Shown here: positions 8,033 to 17,373 of the stretch, in pieces | Numbering within the stretch: position 1 is the stretch's first letter | Layout: the number at the start of each line of letters is the position of its first letter | DNA from: Schaalia cardiffensis | GTDB taxonomy: Bacteria; Actinomycetota; Actinomycetes; Actinomycetales; Actinomycetaceae | Assembly: GCF_016405145.1 (NCBI RefSeq) | Contig: NZ_JAEKIA010000007.1 | Span: 1-64,000, forward strand | Length of the DNA: 64,000 nucleotides | Reading direction: 5' to 3' | Notes under the pieces: generated by a model | What the model saw: only the letters and a program-made list of their open reading frames with translations | What the model was told of the DNA's origin: nothing | Database searches by the model: none | Position numbers and translations under genes: made by a program

Positions 8033-9883
8033 ATGTCCGTTCGCTTGGACAACCTTGAACCCATCGACCTTCGCCCCCTCAACAGGGCCCTCATCTCCGT
8101 CTACGACAAGACCGGACTCGTGGAACTCGCGAGCGCCCTGTCACAGGCGGGAGTGGAGATCGTCTCGACCGGCTCAACCGCCAAAACCATTGCCGAGGCC
8201 GGGATCCGAGTCACCCCCGTCGAGGATGTCACCGGCTTCCCGGAGGTCCTCGAAGGACGCGTCAAGACCCTCCACCCGATGATCCACGCGGGCATCCTCG
8301 CTGACCAGCGCAAACCCGAGCATCGCCAGCAGATCGCCGAACTTCACGTCGGAGCCTTCGACCTTGTGATCTGCAACCTCTACCCCTTCAGCGAGACTGT
8401 CGCCTCTGGCGCGCCCTTCGACGAGTGCGTTGAGCAGATCGACATCGGCGGCCCCTCCATGGTCCGCGCCGCCGCGAAGAACCACCCTTCCATCGCGGTC
8501 GTCACTTCGCCCACACGCTACGCGGAAGTCATCGCCGCAGCTCAAGGTGGGGGATTCACCCTTGAGGAGCGCCGCGGACTGGCCGGCGAAGCCTTCGTGC
8601 ACACCGCGACCTACGACCTTGCAATCTCCGGCTGGTTCGCCGAGCAACTCGACCGTGACGACCTGCGCGAAGAGATCGACGAGGCCTGCGAACAGCATCT
8701 TGACGCCTCGGACGCCGCCTTCCTCTCCTCCTTGGGCTTCGAGCTCTCCGAGGACGAGGAGGCTGTCCTCGAATCGGGCGCCGAAGAGGGGGCATTCCCC
8801 GTTTACGCCGCCGACGCATTTGAACGCGTCGAGGCCCTGCGCTACGGCGAAAACCCCCATCAGGGGGCTGCCGTCTACCGTGAGATCAACATTGAGGAAG
8901 AGTTTGAAGACGGCAACGAGGACGTCGAACTCCTCCCCGGAATCGCGAACGCCCGCCAGCTTCACGGCAAGGCGATGAGCTACAACAACTACACCGACGG
9001 TGACGCGGCCCTGCGCGCCGCCTACGACCACGAGCGCCCCTGCGTCGCGATCATCAAACACGCCAACCCCTGCGGCATCGCGGTGGCCGAGGACGTCGCT
9101 CAAGCACATCGCAAGGCGCACGCCTGCGATCCCATCTCCGCCTTCGGGGGCGTCATCGCAGTCAACCGGCCCGTGACGCTGGAGCTTGCCGAACAGATCG
9201 TCCCGATCTTCACCGAGGTCGTCCTCGCCCCCGCCTACGAGGACGGGGCCCTTGAAATCTTGTCCACGAAGAAGAACCTCCGCGTCCTCGAGGTCCTCCC
9301 GCCCGAGCGCGGTGGCCGCGAATTCAAACAAATCTCCGGCGGCCTGCTCATCCAGGACCGCGACGAAGTCGATGCTCCCGGTGATTCCCCGGAGAATTGG
9401 ACGCTCGCCGCGGGAGAGCCCGCCGACGCGAAGACCCTCGCCGACCTGGAGTTCGCGTGGCGGACGGTCCGAGCTGTGCGCTCCAATGCGATCCTCCTCG
9501 TCAAGGATGGGGCTTCGATCGGCGTTGGCATGGGCCAGGTCAACCGGGTTGATTCGTGCAAGCTCGCGGTCGAGCGAGCCAACACACTTGGCGGCCGCTC
9601 GACAGGCGACGCGGCGAAGGACGCGGGGGCGCAGATTGACTCGGCAGGCGGCGCGAGGAGTGAGGATCTCGTGTCGGACGCACCCGAGCAGCGTTCCATC
9701 GGTGCGGTTGCGGCCTCTGACGCGTTCTTCCCCTTCGCTGATGGTCTGCAGGTCCTCATTGACGCGGGTGTGAAGGCCGTCGTCCAGCCCGGCGGCTCCG
9801 TCCGCGACGCTGAATCCATCGAGGCAGCGAAGGCGGCGGGCATCACGATGTACCTCACGGGTACTCGCCACTTCGCGCACTGA
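8033..9883 (+). CDS. purH: Bifunctional AICAR transformylase/IMP cyclohydrolase
   Basis: PurH catalyses the last two steps of IMP synthesis. The N-terminal MGS-like cyclohydrolase domain (about 15-165) shows [37 protein letters not shown] and NLYPF. The transformylase domain carries YGENPHQ, KAMSYNN and KHANPCG, with the catalytic Lys-His. At 616 residues it is longer than the usual ~520. Extra sequence lies at about 245-265 (acidic) and 521-556 (Gly, Ala and Asp-rich). The start at 8033 has GGAGGAAG upstream. Expression is very likely controlled by the adjacent ZTP riboswitch. No purN is adjacent, unlike many actinobacteria. Confidence 0.96.
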   Translation: MSVRLDNLEPIDLRPLNRALISVYDKTGLVELASALSQAGVEIVSTGSTAKTIAEAGIRVTPVEDVTGFPEVLEGRVKTLHPMIHAGILADQRKPEHRQQIAELHVGAFDLVICNLYPFSETVASGAPFDECVEQIDIGGPSMVRAAAKNHPSIAVVTSPTRYAEVIAAAQGGGFTLEERRGLAGEAFVHTATYDLAISGWFAEQLDRDDLREEIDEACEQHLDASDAAFLSSLGFELSEDEEAVLESGAEEGAFPVYAADAFERVEALRYGENPHQGAAVYREINIEEEFEDGNEDVELLPGIANARQLHGKAMSYNNYTDGDAALRAAYDHERPCVAIIKHANPCGIAVAEDVAQAHRKAHACDPISAFGGVIAVNRPVTLELAEQIVPIFTEVVLAPAYEDGALEILSTKKNLRVLEVLPPERGGREFKQISGGLLIQDRDEVDAPGDSPENWTLAAGEPADAKTLADLEFAWRTVRAVRSNAILLVKDGASIGVGMGQVNRVDSCKLAVERANTLGGRSTGDAAKDAGAQIDSAGGARSEDLVSDAPEQRSIGAVAASDAFFPFADGLQVLIDAGVKAVVQPGGSVRDAESIEAAKAAGITMYLTGTRHFAH

Positions 9884-9902
9884 GCTTTCGTCAGCGACTG
9901 CG

Positions 9903-9978
9903 AGTGGAGGGGTTCCCTCTCAGTGGAGGGCTTTGCGCTCAGTGGAGGGGTTGGCGACAAGTGGAGGGGATATAAACC
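9903..9978 (+). repeat. Four phased 19-bp iterons (AGTGGAGGG core)
   Basis: AGTGGAGGG occurs at 9903, 9922, 9941 and 9960, exactly every 19 bp, with variable bases between. An inverted copy, CCCCTCCACT, follows at 9995-10004 and a shorter inverted copy CCTCCACTC at about 10059. The array begins about 20 bp after the purH stop codon. Such spacing is typical of protein-binding iterons or of a small tandem repeat. Confidence 0.8.
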
Positions 9979-10131
9979 CTCCAGACGTCGTTATCCCCTC
10001 CACTCAGCACGCGGACTCGAATTCAGGCTCGATCACCAGACAACGCGAGAGGGGATTGCCTCCACTCACATGCGGGGGCGACGCCTCCGAGACCGGAGCA
10101 ATGACGCGACGCCCTGAGCGAGTCACCGTAT

Positions 10132-10263
10132 CGTGGAAGACACTCGCAGCCGGGCGAACCACGATGGGAGGGGAAGGTCAGCCCCGCGCCTGCGTGGAAG
10201 ACGCGCACGCCCAGGGCGGACACGGGGCCGTCAAAGGAGTGTTCTCAGGAGTGCGTGGAAGAC
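10132..10263 (+). repeat. Three CGTGGAAGAC repeats at exact 61-bp intervals
   Basis: CGTGGAAGAC starts at 10132, 10193 and 10254. The last two extend to TGCGTGGAAGACGCGC (16 bp). A weaker variant, TGCGGGGGCGACGC, sits at 10071. The 9884-10345 intergenic stretch has no gene that I can support; it holds this array and the 19-bp iterons. Confidence 0.7.
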
Positions 10264-10345
10264 GCGCGCACCCGGAGCCCTTCCTCGCAGGCCCCTCGGC
10301 ATCGGGCGCACACCATGAATCGAAGCTGATCGGAACGAGGGGACA

Positions 10346-12340
10346 GTGAAGAGGACCTACGAGGAGATCGCGGCGCGAGCAGGCGTGAACCTACCCCCTC
10401 TAGGGCCCCTGCCCGGCCGCTGGCCCCGCCCCCTTCGCACCCTCAAAGGACCGGCATGGCCGCTTCCCGCCAAGCCCGGCCCCTTCCTCAAGATGCTGCT
10501 CGCCCGCAGACGCGGTGCCCTCGTCCTCGCCACCCTCACGTCCGGATTGGGAGCCCTCGCCTCGGCCCTCATTTCCTGGGCAATGGGGCACGCACTCGAC
10601 GTTGCCCTCGCCTTCGGGATTTCACTCCAACTCGCCGAATGGACGGGCCTCTTCCTCCTCATCATCCTTCTGGTCGCCATCGGAGACAGCTTGGCGCAGC
10701 TCACCGAAATCAGCGCCTGGATGGGATCCGCAGTCGGCGCCCCCCGAACACTGAGTGAAAGAACCTCGGACCGGGCCCGCTCCTTCAAACGCGCCTCATC
10801 AGCCGGAGACGTCCTCGCTGCCGTCAACTCCGACGCGCTCGCCCTCGGACGGGCGACCGCGCTGATCCCCGAACTCCTTGCCTCCGCAGCCGCCGTGCTC
10901 CTCGTCGCTGTCCTCATGCTGCGAGTCTCGGTCAGTCTCGGTCTCATCGTCATCATCGGCATGCCGATCCTCTTCGTGCTTCTCCTCCTCATCGCCAAAC
11001 CCTTGGAACAGCGTCAATCCGCCTTTCGCGCTGAACAAGGAGAACTCACGTCCATCTCAACAGATGCGGTCCAGGGCCTGCGGATCCTCCGAGGCATCGG
11101 AGGCGAAACGACCTACACCCGCGCCTACCGCGCCCAGTCCGCGCGGGTACGCGCCGCAGGGATCCGCGTCGCCCCCACGGTCTCCCTCCTTGCGGCGATC
11201 CGCTCAGCCGCGCCGATGTTCTTCTCCGTTCTCGTCGTCGCACAGGGAGCCGTCCTCGTTTCCGAGGCGCGGATGAGCGTCGGACAACTTCTCGCCTTCT
11301 ACGGGTACACGGTCTACCTGCGCCACCCCGTGTGGCTCCTCGGCGAATCTGTTGAGCACATGACGCGAGCCTGGGTCGGAGCGAAACGAGCCGCCGACCT
11401 GCTCGGCATCGAGCCGATGGTGCGGGACACTCCCGTGAAGGGCGGGGACACGCCGCCGACCCGCGGGGACACACCGCCGACTGGCGAGGACGAGCCCAGC
11501 CCGCAGTGGGCCCACGCCCAGCTCATCGACCCAGTGAGCGAAGTTTGCATCACGCCCGCAGCGATCAGCGTGATCCTCGCACCCGCCCCAGATATGGCGC
11601 TCCGTGTCTGCCGACGGCTGGCACGCGTTGACGACTCGGAAGACAACGGGCTCCTAGTCGACCCGAAGGGCACCATCGCACTCGCCGAGCTACCCATTGA
11701 TGAGGTCCGCGAGAACATCCTCCTCGCCGAGGAGATCCCGCAGATCTTCGCCGGAACCCTGCGCGACGCCCTGCTCGGCAGTCGCGCCCCCGAAGAACGA
11801 GTCCCCGGGACCACCGAAGCGATCTACCGCAACGTCTTGGAAAACGCCGAACTCGGTGATGAGATGAGCCTAAGCAGCGAGAACAAGGGGATCGAGGAAT
11901 ACGACGCCCGCCTGTTCTCAGCCCTGGAAGCAGCGGCCGCCGCCGACGTTATCGACTCGCTCGATGCGGGCCTTGACGGCAGACTCAGCGAACTGGGCCG
12001 CAACCTTTCAGGAGGCCAGCGCCAGCGCCTCGCACTGGCCCGAGCCTACGCTCAAGACGCCCCAATCCTCCTCCTCGTCGAGCCGACCTCCGCCCTCGAC
12101 TCCCACACCGAGGCGATCATCGCCGAACGACTGCCCCTCGAGCGCGCCGGTCGCACCACGGTCCTCGTCACGGAGTCGCCGATTCTTGCGCGAGCCGCAG
12201 AGCGCATCATCGTCCTCGACGCCGAAGGCCATGCGATTGGTGAAACCACACCCGACGCAATCGACTCCGCCCCCTCTGATGCGCCAGAGACGACGGTCGC
12301 CGCCCGTAAGATCCTCACCCGACGAGGAGAAGACGCATGA
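10346..12340 (+). CDS. ABC exporter half-transporter with degenerate Walker A (heterodimer subunit 1)
   Basis: This 664-residue protein has an N-terminal six-helix ABC exporter membrane domain (about 50-345) and a C-terminal ATPase domain. The Walker A position reads ILAPAPDMAL near residue 410, lacking GxxGxGK[ST], and Walker B reads ILLLVEP, with Val replacing the usual Asp. The signature LSGGQRQR (about 553) is intact. A GDTPPTRGDTPPTGED spacer links the two domains. GTG at 10346 follows GAGGGGAC. The next gene overlaps by 4 bp and has the opposite defects, so the two form one heterodimeric exporter with a single competent ATP site. Substrate unknown; drugs, lipids or peptides are typical for the family. 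Confidence 0.92.
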   Translation: MKRTYEEIAARAGVNLPPLGPLPGRWPRPLRTLKGPAWPLPAKPGPFLKMLLARRRGALVLATLTSGLGALASALISWAMGHALDVALAFGISLQLAEWTGLFLLIILLVAIGDSLAQLTEISAWMGSAVGAPRTLSERTSDRARSFKRASSAGDVLAAVNSDALALGRATALIPELLASAAAVLLVAVLMLRVSVSLGLIVIIGMPILFVLLLLIAKPLEQRQSAFRAEQGELTSISTDAVQGLRILRGIGGETTYTRAYRAQSARVRAAGIRVAPTVSLLAAIRSAAPMFFSVLVVAQGAVLVSEARMSVGQLLAFYGYTVYLRHPVWLLGESVEHMTRAWVGAKRAADLLGIEPMVRDTPVKGGDTPPTRGDTPPTGEDEPSPQWAHAQLIDPVSEVCITPAAISVILAPAPDMALRVCRRLARVDDSEDNGLLVDPKGTIALAELPIDEVRENILLAEEIPQIFAGTLRDALLGSRAPEERVPGTTEAIYRNVLENAELGDEMSLSSENKGIEEYDARLFSALEAAAAADVIDSLDAGLDGRLSELGRNLSGGQRQRLALARAYAQDAPILLLVEPTSALDSHTEAIIAERLPLERAGRTTVLVTESPILARAAERIIVLDAEGHAIGETTPDAIDSAPSDAPETTVAARKILTRRGEDA

Positions 12341-14073
12341 GCCGCAGACTCCCCATCGCCCCGGCAGCCCTCACACGGCGACGCCTCATCGGACTCCTAC
12401 ACGCTCACGCCGGGGGAGTAGCCCTCGTCCTCTTCCTCCAACTCGCCGCCGCACTGGCCTCCGTGGCCCTGCCCTGGATCGTCGGCGACATCATCGACGG
12501 CATCCGCGCGGGAATGGGTGGCGCGTGGGTGCGTCAGCGCATCCTTCTCGCCGTCGTGTTCGTCGTCGCGAACTTCATCCTCGCCTGGTGGGCCGAGACC
12601 CGGGCGAGAATCCTCGGTGAGACGGTCTTCGCTCGGCTGCGCGACGGTCTCGTCGACTCTGTCGTCCACCTTCCCCTGTCGACTGTTGAGACTGCGGGAA
12701 GCGGAGACCTCATCAGTCGCACCACGACGGACATCGACCGCGTCCAGATGATGATCCGCCAGGGCCTATCGACGATCCTCATCCTCCTGATGACCATCGG
12801 AGTGACCCTCGTCGCCGCCTTCGCCGCCGCACCGAGCCTCGCATGGATCCTTCCTATCGAGATCATCGGCGTCGTTGGCGTGAGCCTGTGGTACATGCCC
12901 AGGACGATCCCCGCCTACCGCGCCTCTGCGGCGATGATCGCGGTATTTTCCGGCCACCTGTCCGAGACGGTCACCCAGGCCGAGGCCGTTGACGCCCTGA
13001 GGCTCGGAGCGAAAAGACACCGGGCCTTCGACTCGATGCTCGCCCAGATGTGGCGCCTTGAACGTTACGGGGCGTGGATGCGGGGCTTCCTCTTCTTGGG
13101 GATGGTCGCCGTGACCCTCGTTCCGATTGCCGCGATGATCCTTCTGGGGGCTGTCCTGGTGCCGGCGGGTGTCCTCACCGCGGGCTCGGTGACGACACTC
13201 GTCATGTACTGCTACCAGATTCGCACGCCCCTGTGGCAGGCAACCTTTTGGATTGACGAGCTCCAATTCGCGTGGATCTCGCTTCAGCGGATCTTCGGCG
13301 TCGAACTCGTTGAGCCCGACCGGAGGATGGATCCTCAGGCTCGAGGCGATGGCCCGATCCGCGTCGAGGGGGTCTCCTACGCCTATCACGAAGGACGTCC
13401 CGTCCTGCACGGCATCGACCTGGAACTTCACGAGGGCGAGACTCTCGCGATCGTGGGCCCTTCGGGTGCGGGCAAATCGACACTCGGACGCATGATCGCA
13501 GGCATCCATCCGCCGACTTCGGGGCATGTTCGTTCTGGGCAAGCCGAGCTCGTCGAGCTGCCCGAAGAAGAACTGCATCGGCGGGTCGTCCTCGTCACTC
13601 AGGAGCACCACGTCTTCGTCGGCACCATCGCCGATAACGTCCGGCTCGCCCGCGGTGATGCTTCCGATGAGGAGCTGTGGGCGGCTCTCAAGCTTGTCGG
13701 CGCGGACTCGTGGGTTCAAGACGAGGGTGGGCTCGGGATGCGAGTTGGTGCGGGCGGTACCCAGTTGACGCCTGCGCGCGCCCAGCAGATCGCACTCGCC
13801 AGGATCGCCCTGATGGATCCGGCGACCCTCGTCCTCGATGAGGCGACGTCACTCTTGGACCCCGAATCGGCGAGGTCGGTGGAGGATTCCCTGGGTGGGG
13901 TCCTTGCTGGGAGGACCGTTGTCGCGATCGCCCATCGGCTTCATACGGCGCAGGACGCTGATCGGGTGGCGGTTATGGTCGAGGGCTCCATCGTGGAACT
14001 CGGTACGCACGAGGAGCTGCTGGCATGCGGCGGCGAATACGCGGCGCTGTGGAGGGCCTGGCAGGGGGAGTGA
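12337..14073 (+). CDS. ABC exporter half-transporter with intact Walker A (heterodimer subunit 2)
   Basis: This 578-residue protein has membrane helices over about 20-310 and the ATPase domain from about 345. Walker A is canonical (GPSGAGKST, about 373). Walker B is TLVLDEATSLLD with the catalytic Glu, and the His switch is IAHRLH. The signature loop is degenerate (LTPARAQQ, about 475, in place of LSGGQ). Its ATG overlaps the stop of subunit 1, indicating coupled translation. Pairing its Walker A with the partner's LSGGQ builds the consensus site. The reciprocal site is degenerate on both sides, the arrangement known for TM287/288-like exporters. Confidence 0.93.
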   Translation: MSRRLPIAPAALTRRRLIGLLHAHAGGVALVLFLQLAAALASVALPWIVGDIIDGIRAGMGGAWVRQRILLAVVFVVANFILAWWAETRARILGETVFARLRDGLVDSVVHLPLSTVETAGSGDLISRTTTDIDRVQMMIRQGLSTILILLMTIGVTLVAAFAAAPSLAWILPIEIIGVVGVSLWYMPRTIPAYRASAAMIAVFSGHLSETVTQAEAVDALRLGAKRHRAFDSMLAQMWRLERYGAWMRGFLFLGMVAVTLVPIAAMILLGAVLVPAGVLTAGSVTTLVMYCYQIRTPLWQATFWIDELQFAWISLQRIFGVELVEPDRRMDPQARGDGPIRVEGVSYAYHEGRPVLHGIDLELHEGETLAIVGPSGAGKSTLGRMIAGIHPPTSGHVRSGQAELVELPEEELHRRVVLVTQEHHVFVGTIADNVRLARGDASDEELWAALKLVGADSWVQDEGGLGMRVGAGGTQLTPARAQQIALARIALMDPATLVLDEATSLLDPESARSVEDSLGGVLAGRTVVAIAHRLHTAQDADRVAVMVEGSIVELGTHEELLACGGEYAALWRAWQGE

Positions 14074-14091
14074 GTGCTGGCGGAAGGGCTC

Positions 14092-15468
14092 TCACAGCCC
14101 CGCGTCTGGGTGTTCGGGGAAGATCGGCATGACCCCGGGAATGTGGCTGTGCGCAGTGAGGGGATTCGTGGGGATCTCGTATGCACGATCCAGGAAAGGG
14201 CGGATCTTCTCGGCGAGTTCGGCAGGCTGTTCATCGGAGATGAACACGACCTGCGGGTGCAGCTTCGCGGATTCGACGAGGTCGAGGATCGGCCTCGAAT
14301 TCTCCCACTCGGAGTCCACCCAGTACACGGTCCAATCGGGGCCGAGGGCGGTGCGTGCGCTCGCAATGAGACGCCGGACCCGACACCCCGGTGGCAGGGC
14401 GGTGACGACGTCCTCGTCCAGGTCGATCATGAGGTCGGGGCCGGAGACGACTTCGAGCATGCCCTCGGGAACATCCACGGGGGAGGAGGCTGAACGCGCC
14501 CACTTCGGAGTTTTCGCTTCGACATGCTCGATCGGGGTGGCCAGGCGCGCGAGCCAGTCAACGAGCTTCCAGGTCATGAGCTCGGGCCTCATGTCGAGCA
14601 TCTCGGGCACGGCCCAGCGGAATTGGCACACCGCGAGGAACCAGTCGAGTGGATCAACAGGACCGAGCAGCAGGCCCTCTCGTAGGTAGAGGGCGCGTTG
14701 CATGATGGCATCACGAATCGGATCTTCGGCAAGGGCGCGGGCCTTCTTCAGGCGTCGATGGAATCTCTTCTGCGCCGAGGCGTAGTCGTCGCCGTTCCTC
14801 CACTGGTCGCCGGGCCAGTTGTGGAGGCGGACGACCTCCTCGCGCAAGGAGAAGCGCTCGCCGATGTGGCCACGTCGGTCGAGGACGTCATCCCAGGCTT
14901 CCACCATCGTCAGGGCGCGTTCGAACTCGGGAGGCAGAGTGAGGTAGGGGATGACTTTGAGGTCCATCGTGGCGAGATCGGCCTGCCAGCGGCGCAGGCC
15001 TTCAAGAGTGACGGGAGTGCCCTCGACGTTCTTCCACTGTTTCTTCTCGGCCCGCTCATCGAAGGCCAAGAACCACGAGTCGATCGCCCGCAGCAGATGC
15101 TTCTTCGGCTCGGAGGGAGTGCGGGTGGCGCTCAGAGTCAGGTCCCCGGCTTCGTAGATCGCTTCGAGGTGCGCGATCGCCTTGAGCAGGAGCGGGCGGG
15201 ATGGCAGTTTCACCTTTTTCCTGCCAGCGAGGGGCACGGGGTTGAGGAATTGTTTGATCAGCCATGCGGCGTCCGGTGATTTCGCAGTTGTGGCGACCAG
15301 CTCGCTTGCGGCGCGCACGCCCTCGTTGATGGAGTTGACGAGGGGGAGGCAGGCGCGTTCTTCGCGCGTGAGTTTGCGCCCGTCCGGGTAGCGTTTCTTC
15401 GCGCCGTGCATGCCGAGTTCGACGACGAACACGGGCAGAGCGGGGCGTTTGCGATCCTTCGGGGCCAT
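14092..15468 (-). CDS. Conserved hypothetical protein, 458 residues
   Basis: I do not recognise this protein. It is soluble, without signal peptide or membrane helix, and rich in Trp, Arg and Leu. The N-terminal third is basic (ELGMHGAKKRYPDGRKLTREERACLP; KKVKLPSRP). A central helical part contains HNWPGDQWRNGDDYASAQKRFHRRLKKARAL. The C-terminal part looks alpha/beta (TALGPDWTVYWVDSEWENSRPILDLV). ATG at 15468 was preferred because the upstream in-frame extension is low-complexity and overlaps direct repeats; no clear ribosome-binding site is seen. It is convergent with the ABC exporter and divergent from guaA. It could be a nucleic-acid-associated protein, but that is a guess from charge. Confidence 0.75.
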   Translation of the reverse strand: MAPKDRKRPALPVFVVELGMHGAKKRYPDGRKLTREERACLPLVNSINEGVRAASELVATTAKSPDAAWLIKQFLNPVPLAGRKKVKLPSRPLLLKAIAHLEAIYEAGDLTLSATRTPSEPKKHLLRAIDSWFLAFDERAEKKQWKNVEGTPVTLEGLRRWQADLATMDLKVIPYLTLPPEFERALTMVEAWDDVLDRRGHIGERFSLREEVVRLHNWPGDQWRNGDDYASAQKRFHRRLKKARALAEDPIRDAIMQRALYLREGLLLGPVDPLDWFLAVCQFRWAVPEMLDMRPELMTWKLVDWLARLATPIEHVEAKTPKWARSASSPVDVPEGMLEVVSGPDLMIDLDEDVVTALPPGCRVRRLIASARTALGPDWTVYWVDSEWENSRPILDLVESAKLHPQVVFISDEQPAELAEKIRPFLDRAYEIPTNPLTAHSHIPGVMPIFPEHPDAGL

Positions 15469-15490
15469 AGTGGCATTGTCGCGCAGGATG

Positions 15491-15557
15491 AGGGACGAGG
15501 CCAGGGGCGAAGGCGCAGCTTCGGTGGGAAGAGGGACGAGGCCAGGGGCGAAGGCGC
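15491..15557. repeat. 26-bp direct repeat upstream of the hypothetical gene
   Basis: A 26-bp unit beginning AGGGACGAGGCCAGGGGCGA occurs at 15491-15516 and 15532-15557, offset 41 bp. It lies in the intergenic stretch that separates the leftward hypothetical gene from guaA. A third, looser repeat family (GCGAAGCGNGAGCG) follows at about 15620-15655. Confidence 0.85.
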
Positions 15558-15722
15558 TGCCTGGGCAGGATGAGAGAGGTCGGGGCGGGTGAGCCCCGTA
15601 AGTAAGAGCGCACAATCACCGCGCGAAGCGTGAGCGCAGGGCGAAGCGCGAGCGTAGCGCCCGAGACCCCCTGCACAGTCCACGGAGCCCGAATCGTCGA
15701 TCTTGCCGGGTAGAATCCCCGT

Positions 15723-17291
15723 GTGAACACGACTGCTCCCCGCCCTGTCCTCGTCGTTGATTTCGGTGCCCAGTACGCGCAGCTCATCGCTCGTCGCGTG
15801 CGCGAGGCTTCGGTGTACTCCGAGATCGTTGCCCACACCATGCCCATTGCGGACATGCTCGCCAAGGAGCCGGCCGCGATCATCCTCTCGGGCGGTCCTT
15901 CCTCGGTGTACGAGGACGGTGCCCCCTCGATTGATCCTGCGATCTTCGACGCGGGAGTCCCCGTCCTCGGCATTTGCTACGGCTTCCAGACGATGGCCCA
16001 GGCGCTGGGCGGCACAGTCGGGCGCACGGGAACGCGCGAATATGGGCACACCGATGCGAATATCGCCGGGAGCTCGTGCCTTTTCGCCAATACTCCCGGC
16101 GACCAGGTCGTGTGGATGAGTCACGGCGACGCAGTCCAGGCCGCGCCCTCGGGTTTCGAGGTCACTGCCTCCACTGCCCAGACACCTGTCGCAGCTTTCG
16201 AGAACCGCGAGCGTCGCCTCTTCGGCCTCCAATGGCATCCCGAGGTCGCCCATTCTGCTTTTGGTCAGGACGCTTTGAAGAACTTCTTGTACGAGGGCGC
16301 GGGCATTGACCCCTCCTGGACTCCCGATTCCATCGTTGACGAGCAAGTCGAGCGGATCCGTGAGCAAATCGGAGACGCTCAGGTGATTTGCGCGCTGTCC
16401 GGAGGTGTTGACTCTTCCGTTGCGGCGGCTCTCGTCCATAAGGCGGTCGGCGATCAGCTGACCTGCTTCTTCATCGATCATGGGCTGTTGCGTGCGGGCG
16501 AGCGCGAGCAGGTTGAGAACGACTACGCGCGCGGAATGGGTATTCGCGTCATCACTTGCGACGAGTCTGAGCGTTTCCTTTCTGCGCTCGCGGGAGTGTC
16601 CGACCCTGAGACGAAGCGCAAGATCATTGGCCGCGAGTTCATCCGCTCCTTCGAGGCCGCTCAAAAGCAGGTCATTGAAGAGGTCGGTGCTAAGGGCGAG
16701 ATGAAGTTCCTCGTCCAGGGCACCCTGTACCCGGATGTCGTCGAGTCCGGCGGCGGCGAGGGCGCGGCGAATATTAAGAGCCACCACAATGTTGGCGGCC
16801 TGCCCGATGACATGACCTTCGAACTGGTCGAGCCTCTGCGTGCCCTCTTCAAAGACGAGGTCCGCGCCGTGGGGCGTGAGCTCGGTCTGCCCGACTACCT
16901 GGTGAATCGTCAGCCCTTCCCCGGTCCGGGTCTTGGTATCCGCATCATTGGTGAGGTCACGAAGGAGCGTCTCGATATTTTGCGCGCCGCTGATCTGATT
17001 GCCCGTGAAGAGTTGAGCGCAGCGGGCCTTGATTCTCAGATCTGGCAGTGCCCGGTGGTGCTCTTGGCTGATGTGAGGAGTGTGGGCGTCCAGGGTGATG
17101 GCCGCACCTACGGTCATCCGATCGTGCTGCGCCCCGTGTCTTCCGAGGACGCGATGACTGCTGATTGGACGCGCCTGCCTTATGAGGTTCTTGCGAAGAT
17201 CTCGACGCGCATCACGAACACGGTGCCCGAGGTCAACCGCGTGGTCCTCGATGTGACGAGCAAGCCCCCGGCCACGATCGAGTGGGAGTAG
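15723..17291 (+). CDS. guaA: GMP synthase (glutamine-hydrolysing)
   Basis: This 522-residue enzyme converts XMP to GMP. The class I amidotransferase domain (1-190) has the nucleophile in [11 protein letters not shown] and the His-Glu pair in QWHPEV. The ATP pyrophosphatase domain carries the PP-loop [10 protein letters not shown], and the dimerisation domain ends in the conserved PPATIEWE. The start is GTG at 15723. The 3' terminal 17 bases before the last stop base recur at 19761-19777. The 3' end of guaA is a known integration site for genomic islands in several bacteria, and foreign-looking genes begin directly after the stop codon. Confidence 0.97.
   Translation: MNTTAPRPVLVVDFGAQYAQLIARRVREASVYSEIVAHTMPIADMLAKEPAAIILSGGPSSVYEDGAPSIDPAIFDAGVPVLGICYGFQTMAQALGGTVGRTGTREYGHTDANIAGSSCLFANTPGDQVVWMSHGDAVQAAPSGFEVTASTAQTPVAAFENRERRLFGLQWHPEVAHSAFGQDALKNFLYEGAGIDPSWTPDSIVDEQVERIREQIGDAQVICALSGGVDSSVAAALVHKAVGDQLTCFFIDHGLLRAGEREQVENDYARGMGIRVITCDESERFLSALAGVSDPETKRKIIGREFIRSFEAAQKQVIEEVGAKGEMKFLVQGTLYPDVVESGGGEGAANIKSHHNVGGLPDDMTFELVEPLRALFKDEVRAVGRELGLPDYLVNRQPFPGPGLGIRIIGEVTKERLDILRAADLIAREELSAAGLDSQIWQCPVVLLADVRSVGVQGDGRTYGHPIVLRPVSSEDAMTADWTRLPYEVLAKISTRITNTVPEVNRVVLDVTSKPPATIEWE
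17274..17290 (+). repeat. att-like repeat, left copy (guaA 3' end)
   Basis: ACGATCGAGTGGGAGTA at the very end of guaA is repeated exactly at 19761-19777. Extending 3 bp leftward gives 19 of 20 matching. The copy within guaA keeps the reading frame and supplies the last codons. Confidence 0.75.
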
Positions 17292-17293
17292 TG

Positions 17294-17320
17294 AAATTTG
17301 GGAATGTTGTTCCCAAATTT
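17294..17320. promoter_or_regulatory. Perfect 11-bp inverted repeat behind guaA
   Basis: AAATTTGGGAA (17294-17304), loop TGTTG, then TTCCCAAATTT (17310-17320). It begins three bases after the guaA stop codon and lies 53 bp before the ATPase start. It can act as a terminator hairpin for guaA or as an operator for the ATPase; no T-run follows beyond the arm. Confidence 0.8.
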
Positions 17321-17373
17321 GACCGCATGGATACACAATAAGATAATTGCCTTCATGTAGAAGGAGGCAGTTC

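Noticed and set aside
8174-9880. Long antisense reading frame (568 codons) opposite purH
   Set aside because: High GC with strong third-position bias opens such frames; the sense strand encodes a clear PurH and the antisense product has no domain pattern.
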